Of a DNA stretch of 64,000 nucleotides, positions 1 through 8,270 are shown one piece after another (position 1 is the stretch's first letter; every line of letters begins with the position of its first letter). This DNA is from Oceanobacillus sp. Castelsardo (GTDB lineage Bacteria > Bacillota > Bacilli > Bacillales > Amphibacillaceae): NCBI RefSeq assembly GCF_001659985.1, contig NZ_LYCS01000003.1, forward strand, positions 276,015-340,014, given 5' to 3'. The notes beneath the pieces were generated by a model, which saw only the letters and a program-made list of their open reading frames with translations, was not told the origin of the DNA and made no database searches. A program made the position numbers and the translations under genes.

Positions 1-21
1 AATAAAAACGAGGTGATATAT

Positions 22-354
22 ATGGCAACATTTGATGATTTCCAAAAGTTAGATTTGCGAATTGGCACAATTGTTGAAGCTGAACCTTTCCCAGAGGCAC
101 GTAAGCCGGCTATTAAGTTAAAGATTGATTTTGGCGAAGAAATTGGTTTAAAAAACTCATCGGCACAAATAACCAAACGATATGAGGCAGAAAACTTAAT
201 CGGAAGACAGGTCGTTGGTGTAGTAAACTTTCCCCCGATGCGAATTGCAGGATTCAAATCCGAAGTTTTAGTTTTGGGTGGCGTTCCAGATGAAGGAGAT
301 GTTATACTTTTAAAACCGGACGAAACAGTTAAAAACGGAACACCAATTGCTTAA
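22..354 (+). CDS. csaA: CsaA-type tRNA-binding-domain chaperone
   Basis: Small cytoplasmic protein of 110 residues that is essentially one EMAP/tRNA-binding OB-fold. In Bacillus, CsaA is an export-related chaperone; in other proteins the same fold binds tRNA. The opening FDDFQKLDLRIGTIVEAE, the central GLKNSSAQIT and the segment VVNFPPMRIAGFKSEVLVLG are the family pattern, and the length equals the usual CsaA length. A GTG nine bases upstream could extend the frame, but AGGTGA sits about six bases before the ATG at 22, so that ATG is preferred. The gene stands alone and ends in a strong terminator. Family assignment is firm; the physiological role is taken from the family. Confidence 0.93.
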   Translation: MATFDDFQKLDLRIGTIVEAEPFPEARKPAIKLKIDFGEEIGLKNSSAQITKRYEAENLIGRQVVGVVNFPPMRIAGFKSEVLVLGGVPDEGDVILLKPDETVKNGTPIA

Positions 355-359
355 ATGAT

Positions 360-393
360 GGAACACCTCTTACAGCAAAGGGGTGTTCCTTTT
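360..393 (+). terminator. Rho-independent terminator of csaA
   Basis: A GGAACACC arm pairs with GGTGTTCC around a short loop and is followed by TTTT. It lies six bases after the csaA stop codon. Confidence 0.9.
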
Positions 394-515
394 ACCTTTA
401 CCATTTCAATCAGTTTAAAAAGGAAGGCCCTGATACATAATAAAATAAAGTAAAACTCATTCAATAGGGGGCTAATTGTAAAGCATACCGCAATGAGTAA
501 GAGGAGATAGGATTT

Positions 516-1322
516 ATGAAATATTTTATTGTTATCATTAGTTCATTTATTATTAGTTTTGCGTTTAACTTTTTTTTAGTTCCTCATGAAATATTAAGTA
601 GTGGAATTAGCGGGGTTGCTATTTTAATTGGATTAATTACTCCGTTTGATATTGGATTATTAAACTTTCTACTAAACTTACCTATCCTAATTCTTGGTTA
701 TTACAAACTTGGCAAGGAAATTACTCTTAATACGCTTCTATGTGTTATTTCACTTTCCATCTTTTTGTATGTATTACCCGTTCACGCTTTAGCAGAGAAC
801 ACCTTACTATCCGCTATTTTCGGTGGAGTCCTTGGTGGGGCTGGTGTAGGCCTCATTTTAAAATACTCTGGTACATCCGGTGGTTTAGATATTATTGCTA
901 TTATTATATCCAGAACTAGTAACGTAAGTGTTGGACTGTTATTAACCGCAATGAATGGCGTTATTGTTTTATTCTCTGGATTTATCTTCGGTTGGGATCT
1001 TGCGTTATATACATTAATCTCTATCTTTATAACAGGTAAAATAATTGACGCCGTTCACACGAATCATATTAAACTTACGATGCAAATTGTTACGACAAAC
1101 GGGGAACAAATACGACAGGAACTATTACAATCCATTTATCGTGGGATTACAATCTCAGATGGTTATGGTGGATATACATTAGAAAAAAAACAAATCTTAA
1201 TGATGATTGTTACCCGCTATGAAACCATCAAGGTAAAGGAAATTGTAAGGAAACACGATGCAAAGGCATTTATTAATATTTTCGAAACTGTAGAAGTAGA
1301 CGGGGAATTTGCTAAAAACTAA
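516..1322 (+). CDS. YitT/DUF2179 family membrane protein
   Basis: 268-residue integral membrane protein. The first 180 residues are hydrophobic with about five or six helices and carry the family signature GGVLGGAGVGLILKYSGTSG. The last 80 or so residues form the soluble DUF2179 domain (IVTTNGEQIRQELL...GGYTLEKKQILMMIV). Bacilli carry several paralogues (YitT, YvjA, YpjC, YqfU); their function is poorly known. GAGGAG precedes the ATG at 516. It appears monocistronic, with hairpins downstream. The family call is firm; which paralogue it is cannot be read here. Confidence 0.88.
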   Translation: MKYFIVIISSFIISFAFNFFLVPHEILSSGISGVAILIGLITPFDIGLLNFLLNLPILILGYYKLGKEITLNTLLCVISLSIFLYVLPVHALAENTLLSAIFGGVLGGAGVGLILKYSGTSGGLDIIAIIISRTSNVSVGLLLTAMNGVIVLFSGFIFGWDLALYTLISIFITGKIIDAVHTNHIKLTMQIVTTNGEQIRQELLQSIYRGITISDGYGGYTLEKKQILMMIVTRYETIKVKEIVRKHDAKAFINIFETVEVDGEFAKN

Positions 1323-1569
1323 AAATTAGATACGAAAAGTTAAAATCGATTAAGAAACAAAAAACAAAAGCACTCTTATAACGCAATGAAATAGGAAATA
1401 TTCGGGTATTGGGCGCATTGAAGCACCCGATATAAACAGGATATACTTGAAAATCAACCAATATAAACAAATAGAAACACTTAGAAAACTTGGCATTCGC
1501 CAGGCTTTTGGGCGAGTGCCTTAGTTGCACTTATGCAGACAGGAAGGATTTTATACTTTCCTACCTGCC
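1323..1569. other. Intergenic region with two hairpins
   Basis: No convincing gene. A good stem lies at 1492-1520 (GGCATTCGCC against GGGCGAGTGCC) and a weaker one at about 1535-1569 (GCAG..AGGAA against TTCCT..CTGC). Neither has a clear T-tract. They sit between the convergent yitT-like gene and serA. Confidence 0.5.
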
Positions 1570-1612
1570 AAAAATAGTTCCGGCTAGCTAATAGCTAACC
1601 GGAACTATTTTT
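1570..1612 (-). terminator. Terminator of the serC-serA operon (bidirectional)
   Basis: AAAAATAGTTCCGG and CCGGAACTATTTTT are perfect complements around a short loop that itself contains GCTA/TAGC. A/T tracts on both sides let it stop serA from the right and the yitT-like gene from the left. Confidence 0.9.
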
Positions 1613-1644
1613 ACTCTTGGCTAGTGTTCTGTCCTATACGATGA

Positions 1645-2844
1645 TTATATAACGCGAACCGTAACCATACCGTCAATTTTTTCAACAGCTTCTAACAGGC
1701 TAGGAATAATATCTCCATTAACTTCTTCATCGATATCAATCATCGTATAGGCATAATCTCCACGGCTTCTGTTAACCATGTCAGCAATATTTAAGTCATG
1801 TTCAGAAATAACAGAAGTAATTCGGCCAACCATATTTTTCACGTTATGGTGGAATGCCGCAACACGACGTCTACCTGTATAAGGAAGCGTTGCGTTCGGG
1901 AAGTTAACAGAGTTCACAATATTACCTGTTTCTAAAAAGTCCTTCACTTGATGTGCTGCCATTACGGCACAGTTTTCTTCAGACTCACCAGTTGAAGCAC
2001 CAAGGTGTGGGATAGAAATAACATTATTCATTTTCAGTACTGTTTCATTAGGAAAGTCCGTAATATATTTTCCTACTTTTCCGCTTTCTAGAGCAACTGC
2101 CATGTCTACCTCATTAACCAATTCTCCACGAGAGAAGTTTAAAATATGAACGCCATCCTTCATAATCTTAAATGTTTCTTTATTGAACATTCCTTTTGTA
2201 TCATCGGTTAAAGGTACGTGAACGGTAATATAATCAGCATTCGCATATACTTCCTCTAAAGACATTGCACGTTGGACGTTGCGAGATAAATTCCATGCTG
2301 TATTAACAGAAATAAATGGGTCATATCCAATTACATCCATACCTAAATGTAGAACATCATTAGCTACAAGGGAACCAACAGAACCTAATCCAATAACCCC
2401 TAATGTTTTCCCTTTAATTTCATTACCAACAAATTGTTTCTTACCTGCTTCTACTAGTTTAGGTATCTGCTCACCTTCATTTTCTATCGTTTGTGCCCAA
2501 GCGATACCTTCAAATAGATTACGGGAAGATGCCATTAAAGAAGTAATAACAAGTTCTTTTACAGCATTCGCATTCGCACCTGGTGTGTTAAATACAACAA
2601 TTCCTTTATCCGTACATGTATCGATTGGAATATTATTAACCCCAGCACCTGCACGTGCGATAGCTTTTAAATTATGATCAAATTCCATATCATGCATATT
2701 AAAACTACGAACTAAAATTGCATCTGGACTTTCGACATCATTGTTAACCGTATACTTTTCTTGTTCAAATTCTTTTAGACCTATTTCGGCAATTTGATTT
2801 AATGTTTTAATCGTTTTTTCTTTACTCATAGTTACAGTAGCCAT
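1645..2844 (-). CDS. serA: D-3-phosphoglycerate dehydrogenase, short form with ACT domain
   Basis: Oxidises 3-phosphoglycerate to 3-phosphohydroxypyruvate with NAD, the first step of serine synthesis. 399 residues: an N-terminal 2-hydroxyacid dehydrogenase part with RAGAGVNNIPID, a Rossmann motif TLGVIGLGSVGSLVAND near residue 147, a catalytic-domain block GVHILNFSRGELVNE, and a C-terminal ACT domain (about 325-399) of the kind used for feedback by serine. It is the short SerA type, not the 525-residue B. subtilis form. It follows serC by 15 bases on the same strand, and so shares its ZTP riboswitch. No serB phosphatase gene is in the window. Confidence 0.95.
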   Translation of the reverse strand: MATVTMSKEKTIKTLNQIAEIGLKEFEQEKYTVNNDVESPDAILVRSFNMHDMEFDHNLKAIARAGAGVNNIPIDTCTDKGIVVFNTPGANANAVKELVITSLMASSRNLFEGIAWAQTIENEGEQIPKLVEAGKKQFVGNEIKGKTLGVIGLGSVGSLVANDVLHLGMDVIGYDPFISVNTAWNLSRNVQRAMSLEEVYANADYITVHVPLTDDTKGMFNKETFKIMKDGVHILNFSRGELVNEVDMAVALESGKVGKYITDFPNETVLKMNNVISIPHLGASTGESEENCAVMAAHQVKDFLETGNIVNSVNFPNATLPYTGRRRVAAFHHNVKNMVGRITSVISEHDLNIADMVNRSRGDYAYTMIDIDEEVNGDIIPSLLEAVEKIDGMVTVRVI

Positions 2845-2859
2845 TTATATTCCCGCCCT

Positions 2860-3942
2860 TTATTGATGTTTTTGTTCAAATTCTTTCATAAATTCTACTA
2901 ACGCTTGAACCCCTTCAACCGGCATTGCATTATAAATACTAGCTCTCATGCCACCAACAGAACGATGACCTTTTAACGTTTCTAATCCTGCTTCTTTCGC
3001 TTCTTTCACGAATAAAGCATCTAATTCCTTTGAAGGTGTAACAAAAGGAATGTTCATAATAGATCTTGAACCTTTTTCAACAGGAGAAGTAAACAGGTTA
3101 GACTCTTCAATACAACGGTATAAAATGTCCGCTTTTTCACGGTTCATCTTTTCCATTTCTTTTAACCCGCCAAGTTCTTTGATCCACTCAAAAACTAATT
3201 TTGCCATGTAGATAGCAAAAGTTGGAGGTGTGTTGTACATAGAACCACTTTCACTATGTGTCGCAAAGTTTAACATGGTTGGACAGTTATCTTCCGCTTT
3301 GCCAATTAAGTCTTCACGGATAATGACAACCGTTAACCCTGCTGGACCGATATTCTTTTGTGCCCCAGCATAGATTAAACCAAATTTCGTAACGTCGATT
3401 TCTTCAGATAGGATATTAGAAGACATATCAGCTACTAACGGAACGCTTCCTGTATCCGGAATTTCGTGGAAGGCCGTACCTTCTATTGTATTGTTTGTAG
3501 TAATGTGAACGTAAGCTGCCTCAGGATCCACAATTTCTTTGTTTATAGCTGGTATATAGGTGAAATTTTTATCATCTGAAGAAGCAATGACACGGATGTC
3601 TCCAAATTTCTCCGCTTCTTTTATAGCCTTTTTCGACCATGAACCAGTATGAACGAAATCTGCCTTTTTGTTTTCACCAAATAAATTCATAGGAATAGCC
3701 GCAAACTGTTGAGACGCTCCTCCTTGTAGGAAAAGTACTTTATAGTTATCAGGAATCCCCATTAACTCTCTTAAAAGTTGTTCTGCTTCCGTGATAATAT
3801 CCGTAAACCAACCTGAACGATGGCTTAACTCCATTACAGACATTCCAGAATTATTGTAATTGACTAGTTCTTTTTGAGCCTTTTCTAATACTTGTAATGG
3901 AAGCATAGAAGGACCTGCTGAGAAATTGTAGACTCTATTCAT
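2860..3942 (-). CDS. serC: Phosphoserine aminotransferase
   Basis: PLP enzyme converting 3-phosphohydroxypyruvate and glutamate to phosphoserine. The opening [14 protein letters not shown], the block [18 protein letters not shown], the PLP-lysine region [20 protein letters not shown] and the C-terminal [17 protein letters not shown] are typical, and the length of about 360 is normal. An in-frame GTG at 3954 is possible, but AAGGT lies four bases before the ATG at 3942 and the family starts here. First gene of a serC-serA operon whose leader carries a ZTP riboswitch. Confidence 0.95.
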   Translation of the reverse strand: MNRVYNFSAGPSMLPLQVLEKAQKELVNYNNSGMSVMELSHRSGWFTDIITEAEQLLRELMGIPDNYKVLFLQGGASQQFAAIPMNLFGENKKADFVHTGSWSKKAIKEAEKFGDIRVIASSDDKNFTYIPAINKEIVDPEAAYVHITTNNTIEGTAFHEIPDTGSVPLVADMSSNILSEEIDVTKFGLIYAGAQKNIGPAGLTVVIIREDLIGKAEDNCPTMLNFATHSESGSMYNTPPTFAIYMAKLVFEWIKELGGLKEMEKMNREKADILYRCIEESNLFTSPVEKGSRSIMNIPFVTPSKELDALFVKEAKEAGLETLKGHRSVGGMRASIYNAMPVEGVQALVEFMKEFEQKHQ

Positions 3943-4096
3943 CGTTACCTTCACACCTTTATGTTTGATATAAATCTATTAAATGATATTTAATATTCAA
4001 TTTGAATAATTTAGGTTTAAAATAAAACACTCTCTTATTTTACAATATTCTGTGCATTCTTTGTAGGCCAAATTTCCCTTCCTTGGAATTTCCCAT

Positions 4097-4149
4097 TAAA
4101 AACATAAAGAGGCAAGGGTCTATCGTGAACGATTGATTCCCTTACCTCT
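4097..4149 (-). terminator. Intrinsic terminator, expression platform of the ZTP riboswitch
   Basis: On the minus strand AGAGGTAAGGG pairs with CCCTTGCCTCT around a loop that contains its own ATCGT/ACGAT stem, followed by a T-rich tract. The left arm begins directly at the 3' edge of the aptamer (CTGGGCAGAGG), so aptamer folding and terminator folding can compete. The tract lies about 160 bases before serC. Confidence 0.85.
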
Positions 4150-4217
4150 GCCCAGGCGAACGGCTTATAAACTATGTGCTCCCTCGCGGTGATCCGCGTT
4201 CGCCAGTTACACATAGC
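4150..4217 (-). promoter_or_regulatory. ZTP (pfl) riboswitch aptamer upstream of serC-serA
   Basis: Read on the minus strand. A seven-pair stem CTATGTG/CACATAG (4210-4216 with 4172-4178) encloses ACTGGCGAACG, a CGCGG/CCGCG hairpin and AGGGAGC. Downstream comes GCCGTTCGCCTGGGCA. GGCGAACG and CGTTCGCC are perfectly complementary over eight bases and would form the pseudoknot. The ACTGGCGAA...GGGAGC...CGCCTGGGC arrangement is the ZTP/pfl consensus as I know it. Known ZTP switches control purine and one-carbon genes and turn genes on when ZMP/ZTP accumulates. Here it would raise serine supply for one-carbon units. Assigned by eye, without a covariance-model search. Confidence 0.86.
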
Positions 4218-4234
4218 TCTGTAAATTTAATTTC

Positions 4235-4263
4235 ATCTTACCAAAACTTCTAATCTCATTCAA
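4235..4263 (-). promoter_or_regulatory. Candidate sigma-A promoter for the ZTP leader and serC-serA
   Basis: On the minus strand TTGAAT (4258-4263) and TAAGAT (4235-4240) are separated by 17 bases. Transcription would start around 4228, just before the aptamer stem. Confidence 0.6.
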
Positions 4264-4655
4264 CCCTTTTTTACTGGTAATGTAGGGACTCTTTGTACTT
4301 GTTATAGATTCATATGAAAAATCGGAAGAGCAAAAACAGTATGGTTTCAATACAGATTCTGGCTTTTCCTGTCTGTTTTTCTTATCAACTTTATGAGATT
4401 GATACAGGAAATTCCGAGCATATGTGATATATACCGAATATAAGCGATTATTATTATGTCTTAAGTAGTTCAATGTGACTTTTTTCAAAATTCACGTTAT
4501 ATACGCGATTTCTTGGCAATAAATCACGTTTGTTGATTCACAATGTTATTGTTACAATTAGTTGTAGCGCTGATTTTTTAAAAAGCAATGAAAAGCAGTC
4601 ATTAAATTTTAATCTTATTACTATGTGAATAAATGAACAAGGGGGTTGTTTTATA
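4264..4655. other. Long intergenic region before the NCS1 permease
   Basis: AT-rich stretch of about 390 bases. I see no gene with a ribosome site and no recognisable riboswitch. It must hold the promoter of the permease to the right, but no single -35/-10 pair stands out. Confidence 0.4.
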
Positions 4656-6068
4656 ATGGAAGCTTTTGATAAAAGTGAAAATGAAATCAGCACTAATAAT
4701 GAAAAACAGTCAGGTGATGACTATTCATTAGGCCGCGTACCACGTAATGAAAGAAATATGGGGTGGCTTAGCATTACAAATATAACTTTCGGAATTGCTA
4801 CCGCCATTTTTTATTTTCAAATGGGAAGCGTCATGGCCCTACAGTTTGGGGCAATTAATGCCATTATATCCGCCGTATATGCTATTATTGTCGCCGGAAT
4901 TCTAGGGACATTCATCGCATATCTATCCGCAAAATCTGGAATGAATGTAAATTTACTATCTAGAGGTGGCGGTTTTGGATATATCGGTGCTTCTTTAACT
5001 TCATTTATTTATGCCACTAATTTCATCATGTATTGTGCACTCGAAGGAATGATCCTAGTCGCTGCAGTACACGAATTCTTACCCATCATTCCGCAGTGGG
5101 TGTTAATTGTTGTTTTTGGGACCATCGTTATTCCACTAAATTGGTTCGGAATTAAACAACTAGATAAACTTCAAAAGTGGTCACTACCTTTATTCTTCAT
5201 ATTCCTAATAGCAGCAATTATTATGGCCTTTCTGACACCATCGGTTTATGAAGGTAGCTTCTGGACTTACATGCCTGAAGGGGTTCAAGTCGGGGGTACA
5301 GCGTTATTATTATGTATCGGAATGCAACATGGAATTATGGGCTTAACACCACTACTCGCCTCAGACTATACACGATTTTTGAAGCCAAAGGACACGAAAA
5401 TCGGAATCTTTGCCATTGGATTTATCCCGCAGATATTCTGTTTTGGTGTTATGGGTGGGTTAGGAATCTGGTTCGGTGTTAGATTAGGTGAAGCAAATCC
5501 TGGTGTTTATATCGTACTTCTACTCGGCTTCTGGGGAGCTTTATTCACCATGCTAACCCAAATTCGAATTAACATTACGAATATTTATAGTGGATCTCTA
5601 TCTCTATCTTCTTTCTTTGAGAACATCTTTAAATTCACACCAGGCAGACGATTCTGGGTAGTTATTACAGGTATCTCCGCAATTGTTCTTATGCTTGGAG
5701 GTATCACAGACCACCTCGAATTAGCAATGACATTCCAAGGTGTTTTCCTATTGACTTGGGCAACCATTCTAGTGACCGATGCCATTATTGTTAAAAAAGT
5801 TATGAAAATCGGCCCAGGTTATTATGAAGCAAGACAGGAAAATCTGTATAGGTGGAATCCTGTTGGTGTGGTTTCCTTAATTATTGCGAGTGGTATAGGA
5901 ACCATTGCTGCGCTAGGATTTATGGGGGAGTTCTTACAAAGTACTGCTGCATTCTTCGCATCTATACTAGCTGCTATCCTAACCGTTATTTTAGCAAAAT
6001 ATACAAATGGAAAATACTATGTTAAGAAAGAAGCAACTGACATTGAAAAAGAGGATTATATTCGTTAA
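4656..6068 (+). CDS. NCS1-family cytosine/purine permease
   Basis: 470-residue membrane transporter of the nucleobase:cation symporter-1 family (cytosine, purines, allantoin, thiamine precursors). A polar N-terminus of about 35 residues is followed by about 12 helices. Family features include GRVPRNERNMGWLSI before helix 1, SAKSGMNVNLLSRGGGFGYIG, and LLASDYTRFLKPKDTKIG. The substrate cannot be told from sequence alone; it resembles the YxlA/CodB side more than a thiamine-precursor type. GGGGG lies upstream of the ATG. It is monocistronic with its own terminator. Confidence 0.88.
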   Translation: MEAFDKSENEISTNNEKQSGDDYSLGRVPRNERNMGWLSITNITFGIATAIFYFQMGSVMALQFGAINAIISAVYAIIVAGILGTFIAYLSAKSGMNVNLLSRGGGFGYIGASLTSFIYATNFIMYCALEGMILVAAVHEFLPIIPQWVLIVVFGTIVIPLNWFGIKQLDKLQKWSLPLFFIFLIAAIIMAFLTPSVYEGSFWTYMPEGVQVGGTALLLCIGMQHGIMGLTPLLASDYTRFLKPKDTKIGIFAIGFIPQIFCFGVMGGLGIWFGVRLGEANPGVYIVLLLGFWGALFTMLTQIRINITNIYSGSLSLSSFFENIFKFTPGRRFWVVITGISAIVLMLGGITDHLELAMTFQGVFLLTWATILVTDAIIVKKVMKIGPGYYEARQENLYRWNPVGVVSLIIASGIGTIAALGFMGEFLQSTAAFFASILAAILTVILAKYTNGKYYVKKEATDIEKEDYIR

Positions 6069-6093
6069 CGTTAACGTGCCCATTGATTGATGG

Positions 6094-6127
6094 AACCTCC
6101 AAAAGGTATTTTTGGAGGTTTTTTTGG
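6094..6127 (+). terminator. Terminator of the NCS1 permease gene
   Basis: AACCTCCAAAA pairs with TTTTGGAGGTT over a very short loop and runs into TTTTTTT. It ends immediately before the tandem-repeat array. Confidence 0.95.
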
Positions 6128-6132
6128 CATTC

Positions 6133-6625
6133 GGGGGATAGAAACCTTGCTATTCGACACCGCACTTGCATTTCCTTCGCTTTCGGGAGCATAGAAACCT
6201 TCTATTCAACATCACGATTGGATTTCTCTTGCTTTCGGGAGCATAGGGCCTTGCTATTCGACACCGCACTTGCATTTCCTTCGCTTTCGGGAGCATAGAA
6301 ACCTTCTATTCGACACCGCACTTGCATTTCCTTTGCTTTCAGGAGCATAGAAACCTTCTATTCGACACCGCACTTGCATTTCCTTCACTTTCGGGAGCAT
6401 AGAAACCCTCTATTAGACCTCGAACTTGCATTTCCCTCGCTTTCGGGAGCATAGGGCCTTGCTATTCGACACCGCACTTGCATTTCCTTCGCTTTCGGGA
6501 GCATAGAAACCTTCTATTCGACACCGCACTTGCATTTCCTTTGCTTTCGGGAGCATAGAAACCTTCTATTCGACACCGCACTTGCATTTCCTTCGCTTTC
6601 AGGAGCATAGAACCTTGTTATTCGT
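6133..6625. repeat. Tandem array of about nine 52-bp units
   Basis: The GGGAGCATAG (or AGGAGCATAG) boundary recurs at 6133, 6185, 6237, 6289, 6341, 6393, 6445, 6497, 6549 and 6601, exactly 52 bases each time; the last unit is partial. A typical unit runs through ATAGAAACCTTCTAT, TCGACACCGCACTTGCATTT and CCTTCGCTTTC. Some units carry ATAGGGCCTTGCTAT instead, which keeps an ATAG/CTAT stem while the inside changes. The period is not a multiple of three, so open frames across it are artefacts. It lies between a terminator and the NERD gene. Confidence 0.97.
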
Positions 6626-6713
6626 TCTGATTCTCACTTTATTTATAAAAGACAACAAAAAATTTCAAATAATTAAATAAATATGTTACTATCATGCTAA
6701 TAAACTAAAGGAT

Positions 6714-7631
6714 GTGTATAAAAAAATGGAATATAAGTCCCGAAGTAAACCTAAGGAATTAATAGTCCTAGAGTATCTTAACAAAAGAATGAATTTATCT
6801 AATAATGATAAACAGCACTATTTCAATCTAAAAAGAGGATATGAGGGAGAGTTATTATTTGATTCATTTACCAAAAAACTACATTGTGATTGTTTGATAT
6901 TAAATGACCTGCTACTAAAAGCGAATAATACTACCTTTCAAATTGACTCACTAATTATCACTCAAGAAAAAATCCTCCTTTATGAGATCAAAAACTTCAC
7001 AGGCGACCACTACTATGAATTAGATAAACTCTATAAAATGCCTAAATTCGAACTAATTAATCCTTTGTACCAATTAGGAAGAACGGAATCTCTACTTCGT
7101 CAGTTACTACTTAGCCATGGGTTTGTAAATCCGATTGAAGCAGCAGTTGTTTTTATTAATCCAGAATTCACTTTATATCAGGCGCCTCTTCATAAGCCAA
7201 TCATTTATGCTTCTCAATTACCTCGCTATTTTAGTAATTTAAACAGATTGCCTTCAAGATTAGCTGGAAAACATAGGATGTTAGCGGACAAACTGTTATC
7301 CCTTCATAGCCATGAATCTCCCTATAGCCAACTACCACCGTATTATTTCAATCAACTTCGTAAAGGAATCACCTGTTTAAGATGTGAATCATTTTCTGTT
7401 CATACAACCGGTAAAAAATACACTTGTAAAAAGTGTGAGCACGAAAATAACCTAAGTGAAGCAGTAATACGTAATATTAATGAATATACGCTTCTCTTTC
7501 CTTCCAAAAAACTAACGACAACAAACATTTATGAATGGAGCAATTTTATCTGTTCAAAGAAAGTTATACAAAGCATTCTTAGCAAAAACTATACAAAAGT
7601 TGGTGAATGGCGATGGACTTATTATAAGTAA
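6714..7631 (+). CDS. NERD-domain protein with C-terminal zinc ribbon
   Basis: 305 residues, cytoplasmic. The nuclease-related domain (about residues 37-150) shows GYEGELLFDSF, a DSLIIT core and the YEIKNFTGD motif of the restriction-endonuclease-like fold. A zinc ribbon near residues 220-245 has CLRCESF and CKKCEH. NERD proteins are presumed DNA-processing nucleases, but the biochemical role is not established. The start is uncertain: GTG at 6714 is very close to AAAGG, and ATG at 6726 is rather far from it. The gene is flanked by the 52-bp array on its left. Confidence 0.85.
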   Translation: MYKKMEYKSRSKPKELIVLEYLNKRMNLSNNDKQHYFNLKRGYEGELLFDSFTKKLHCDCLILNDLLLKANNTTFQIDSLIITQEKILLYEIKNFTGDHYYELDKLYKMPKFELINPLYQLGRTESLLRQLLLSHGFVNPIEAAVVFINPEFTLYQAPLHKPIIYASQLPRYFSNLNRLPSRLAGKHRMLADKLLSLHSHESPYSQLPPYYFNQLRKGITCLRCESFSVHTTGKKYTCKKCEHENNLSEAVIRNINEYTLLFPSKKLTTTNIYEWSNFICSKKVIQSILSKNYTKVGEWRWTYYK

Positions 7632-7657
7632 AAAGAGCAGAAGCCCTGTATAGACCA

Positions 7658-8248
7658 CTACTCTCTTACTTTTCTCTCCAACTCTGTTGCAACAAACTGC
7701 ATATCCTCAAGAAATAATGGATATAAATTTGGCCTTCGTCGAACAGCGAGTGGATGATAGGCTGCTGTTGTTTGGTATCCTTCAACTTCATGCCAGTTTC
7801 CTCTTAACCCTTTTACATCCAACTCCAGATTACGGAAAAATGATTGTACTGCTACATTTCCTAAACATAGAATTAGGGATGGCTCTTGAATTTGAATTTG
7901 ATTTTCTAAGTGATGAATGCAAATTGCCCTTGTTCTATCCTTCTCGTATGCACGAATCGGTTTTCTTTTCAGAATATAAGTAACATAGATCTCTTCTTTC
8001 GTTAATCCTGTTTCGAAAACAGCTTTTTGCAAGGTCTGTCTTGTTCCACATACAAAGGGACTTCCTTCACGGCTTTCTCTTGCTCCTGGATTATCTAATA
8101 TAATCATAATAGGAGCCTTTGGATTTCCTTCACCCCAAATCATGCGTGAACCTTGCTCATACAACCCGCACTCTTTGCAATTCCTTTGTACTTCTGGAGT
8201 TCGGTCTTCTGGCCAAATCTCTGGGCAGAATGGTGACATATAACTCAC
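7658..8248 (-). CDS. Uracil-DNA glycosylase family protein
   Basis: 196 residues. Motifs of the UDG superfamily (family 4/5-like) are present: an N-terminal Cys pair CKECGLY, GEGNPKAPIMIILDNPGARESREGSPFVCG as the first active-site loop (family 4 has GEAPG..E...G.PFVG), ILCLGNVAVQSF, and AAYHPLAVRR as the last motif. The three spaced cysteines in the N-terminal half could contribute to an Fe-S cluster as in family 4, but I cannot place all four ligands. It lies 22 bases downstream of the FMN glutamate-synthase-like gene and may be cotranscribed. Confidence 0.82.
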   Translation of the reverse strand: MSYMSPFCPEIWPEDRTPEVQRNCKECGLYEQGSRMIWGEGNPKAPIMIILDNPGARESREGSPFVCGTRQTLQKAVFETGLTKEEIYVTYILKRKPIRAYEKDRTRAICIHHLENQIQIQEPSLILCLGNVAVQSFFRNLELDVKGLRGNWHEVEGYQTTAAYHPLAVRRRPNLYPLFLEDMQFVATELERKVRE

Positions 8249-8270
8249 TCCTTGTAAGTAATAAAAAAAA

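Noticed and set aside
1312-1530. 72-codon minus-strand frame after the yitT-like gene
   Set aside because: It covers a hairpin region and has no family features; probably chance.
4207-4488. 93-codon frame on the minus strand upstream of serC
   Set aside because: It overlaps the promoter and first part of the ZTP riboswitch, has no ribosome site and no recognisable protein features.
6083-6298. 71-codon frame entering the 52-bp array
   Set aside because: It crosses a terminator and the repeats; the 52-base period rotates the frame, so the repeated peptide is an artefact.
6133-6625. CRISPR array
   Set aside because: Units are contiguous with no unique spacers, and there are no cas genes.
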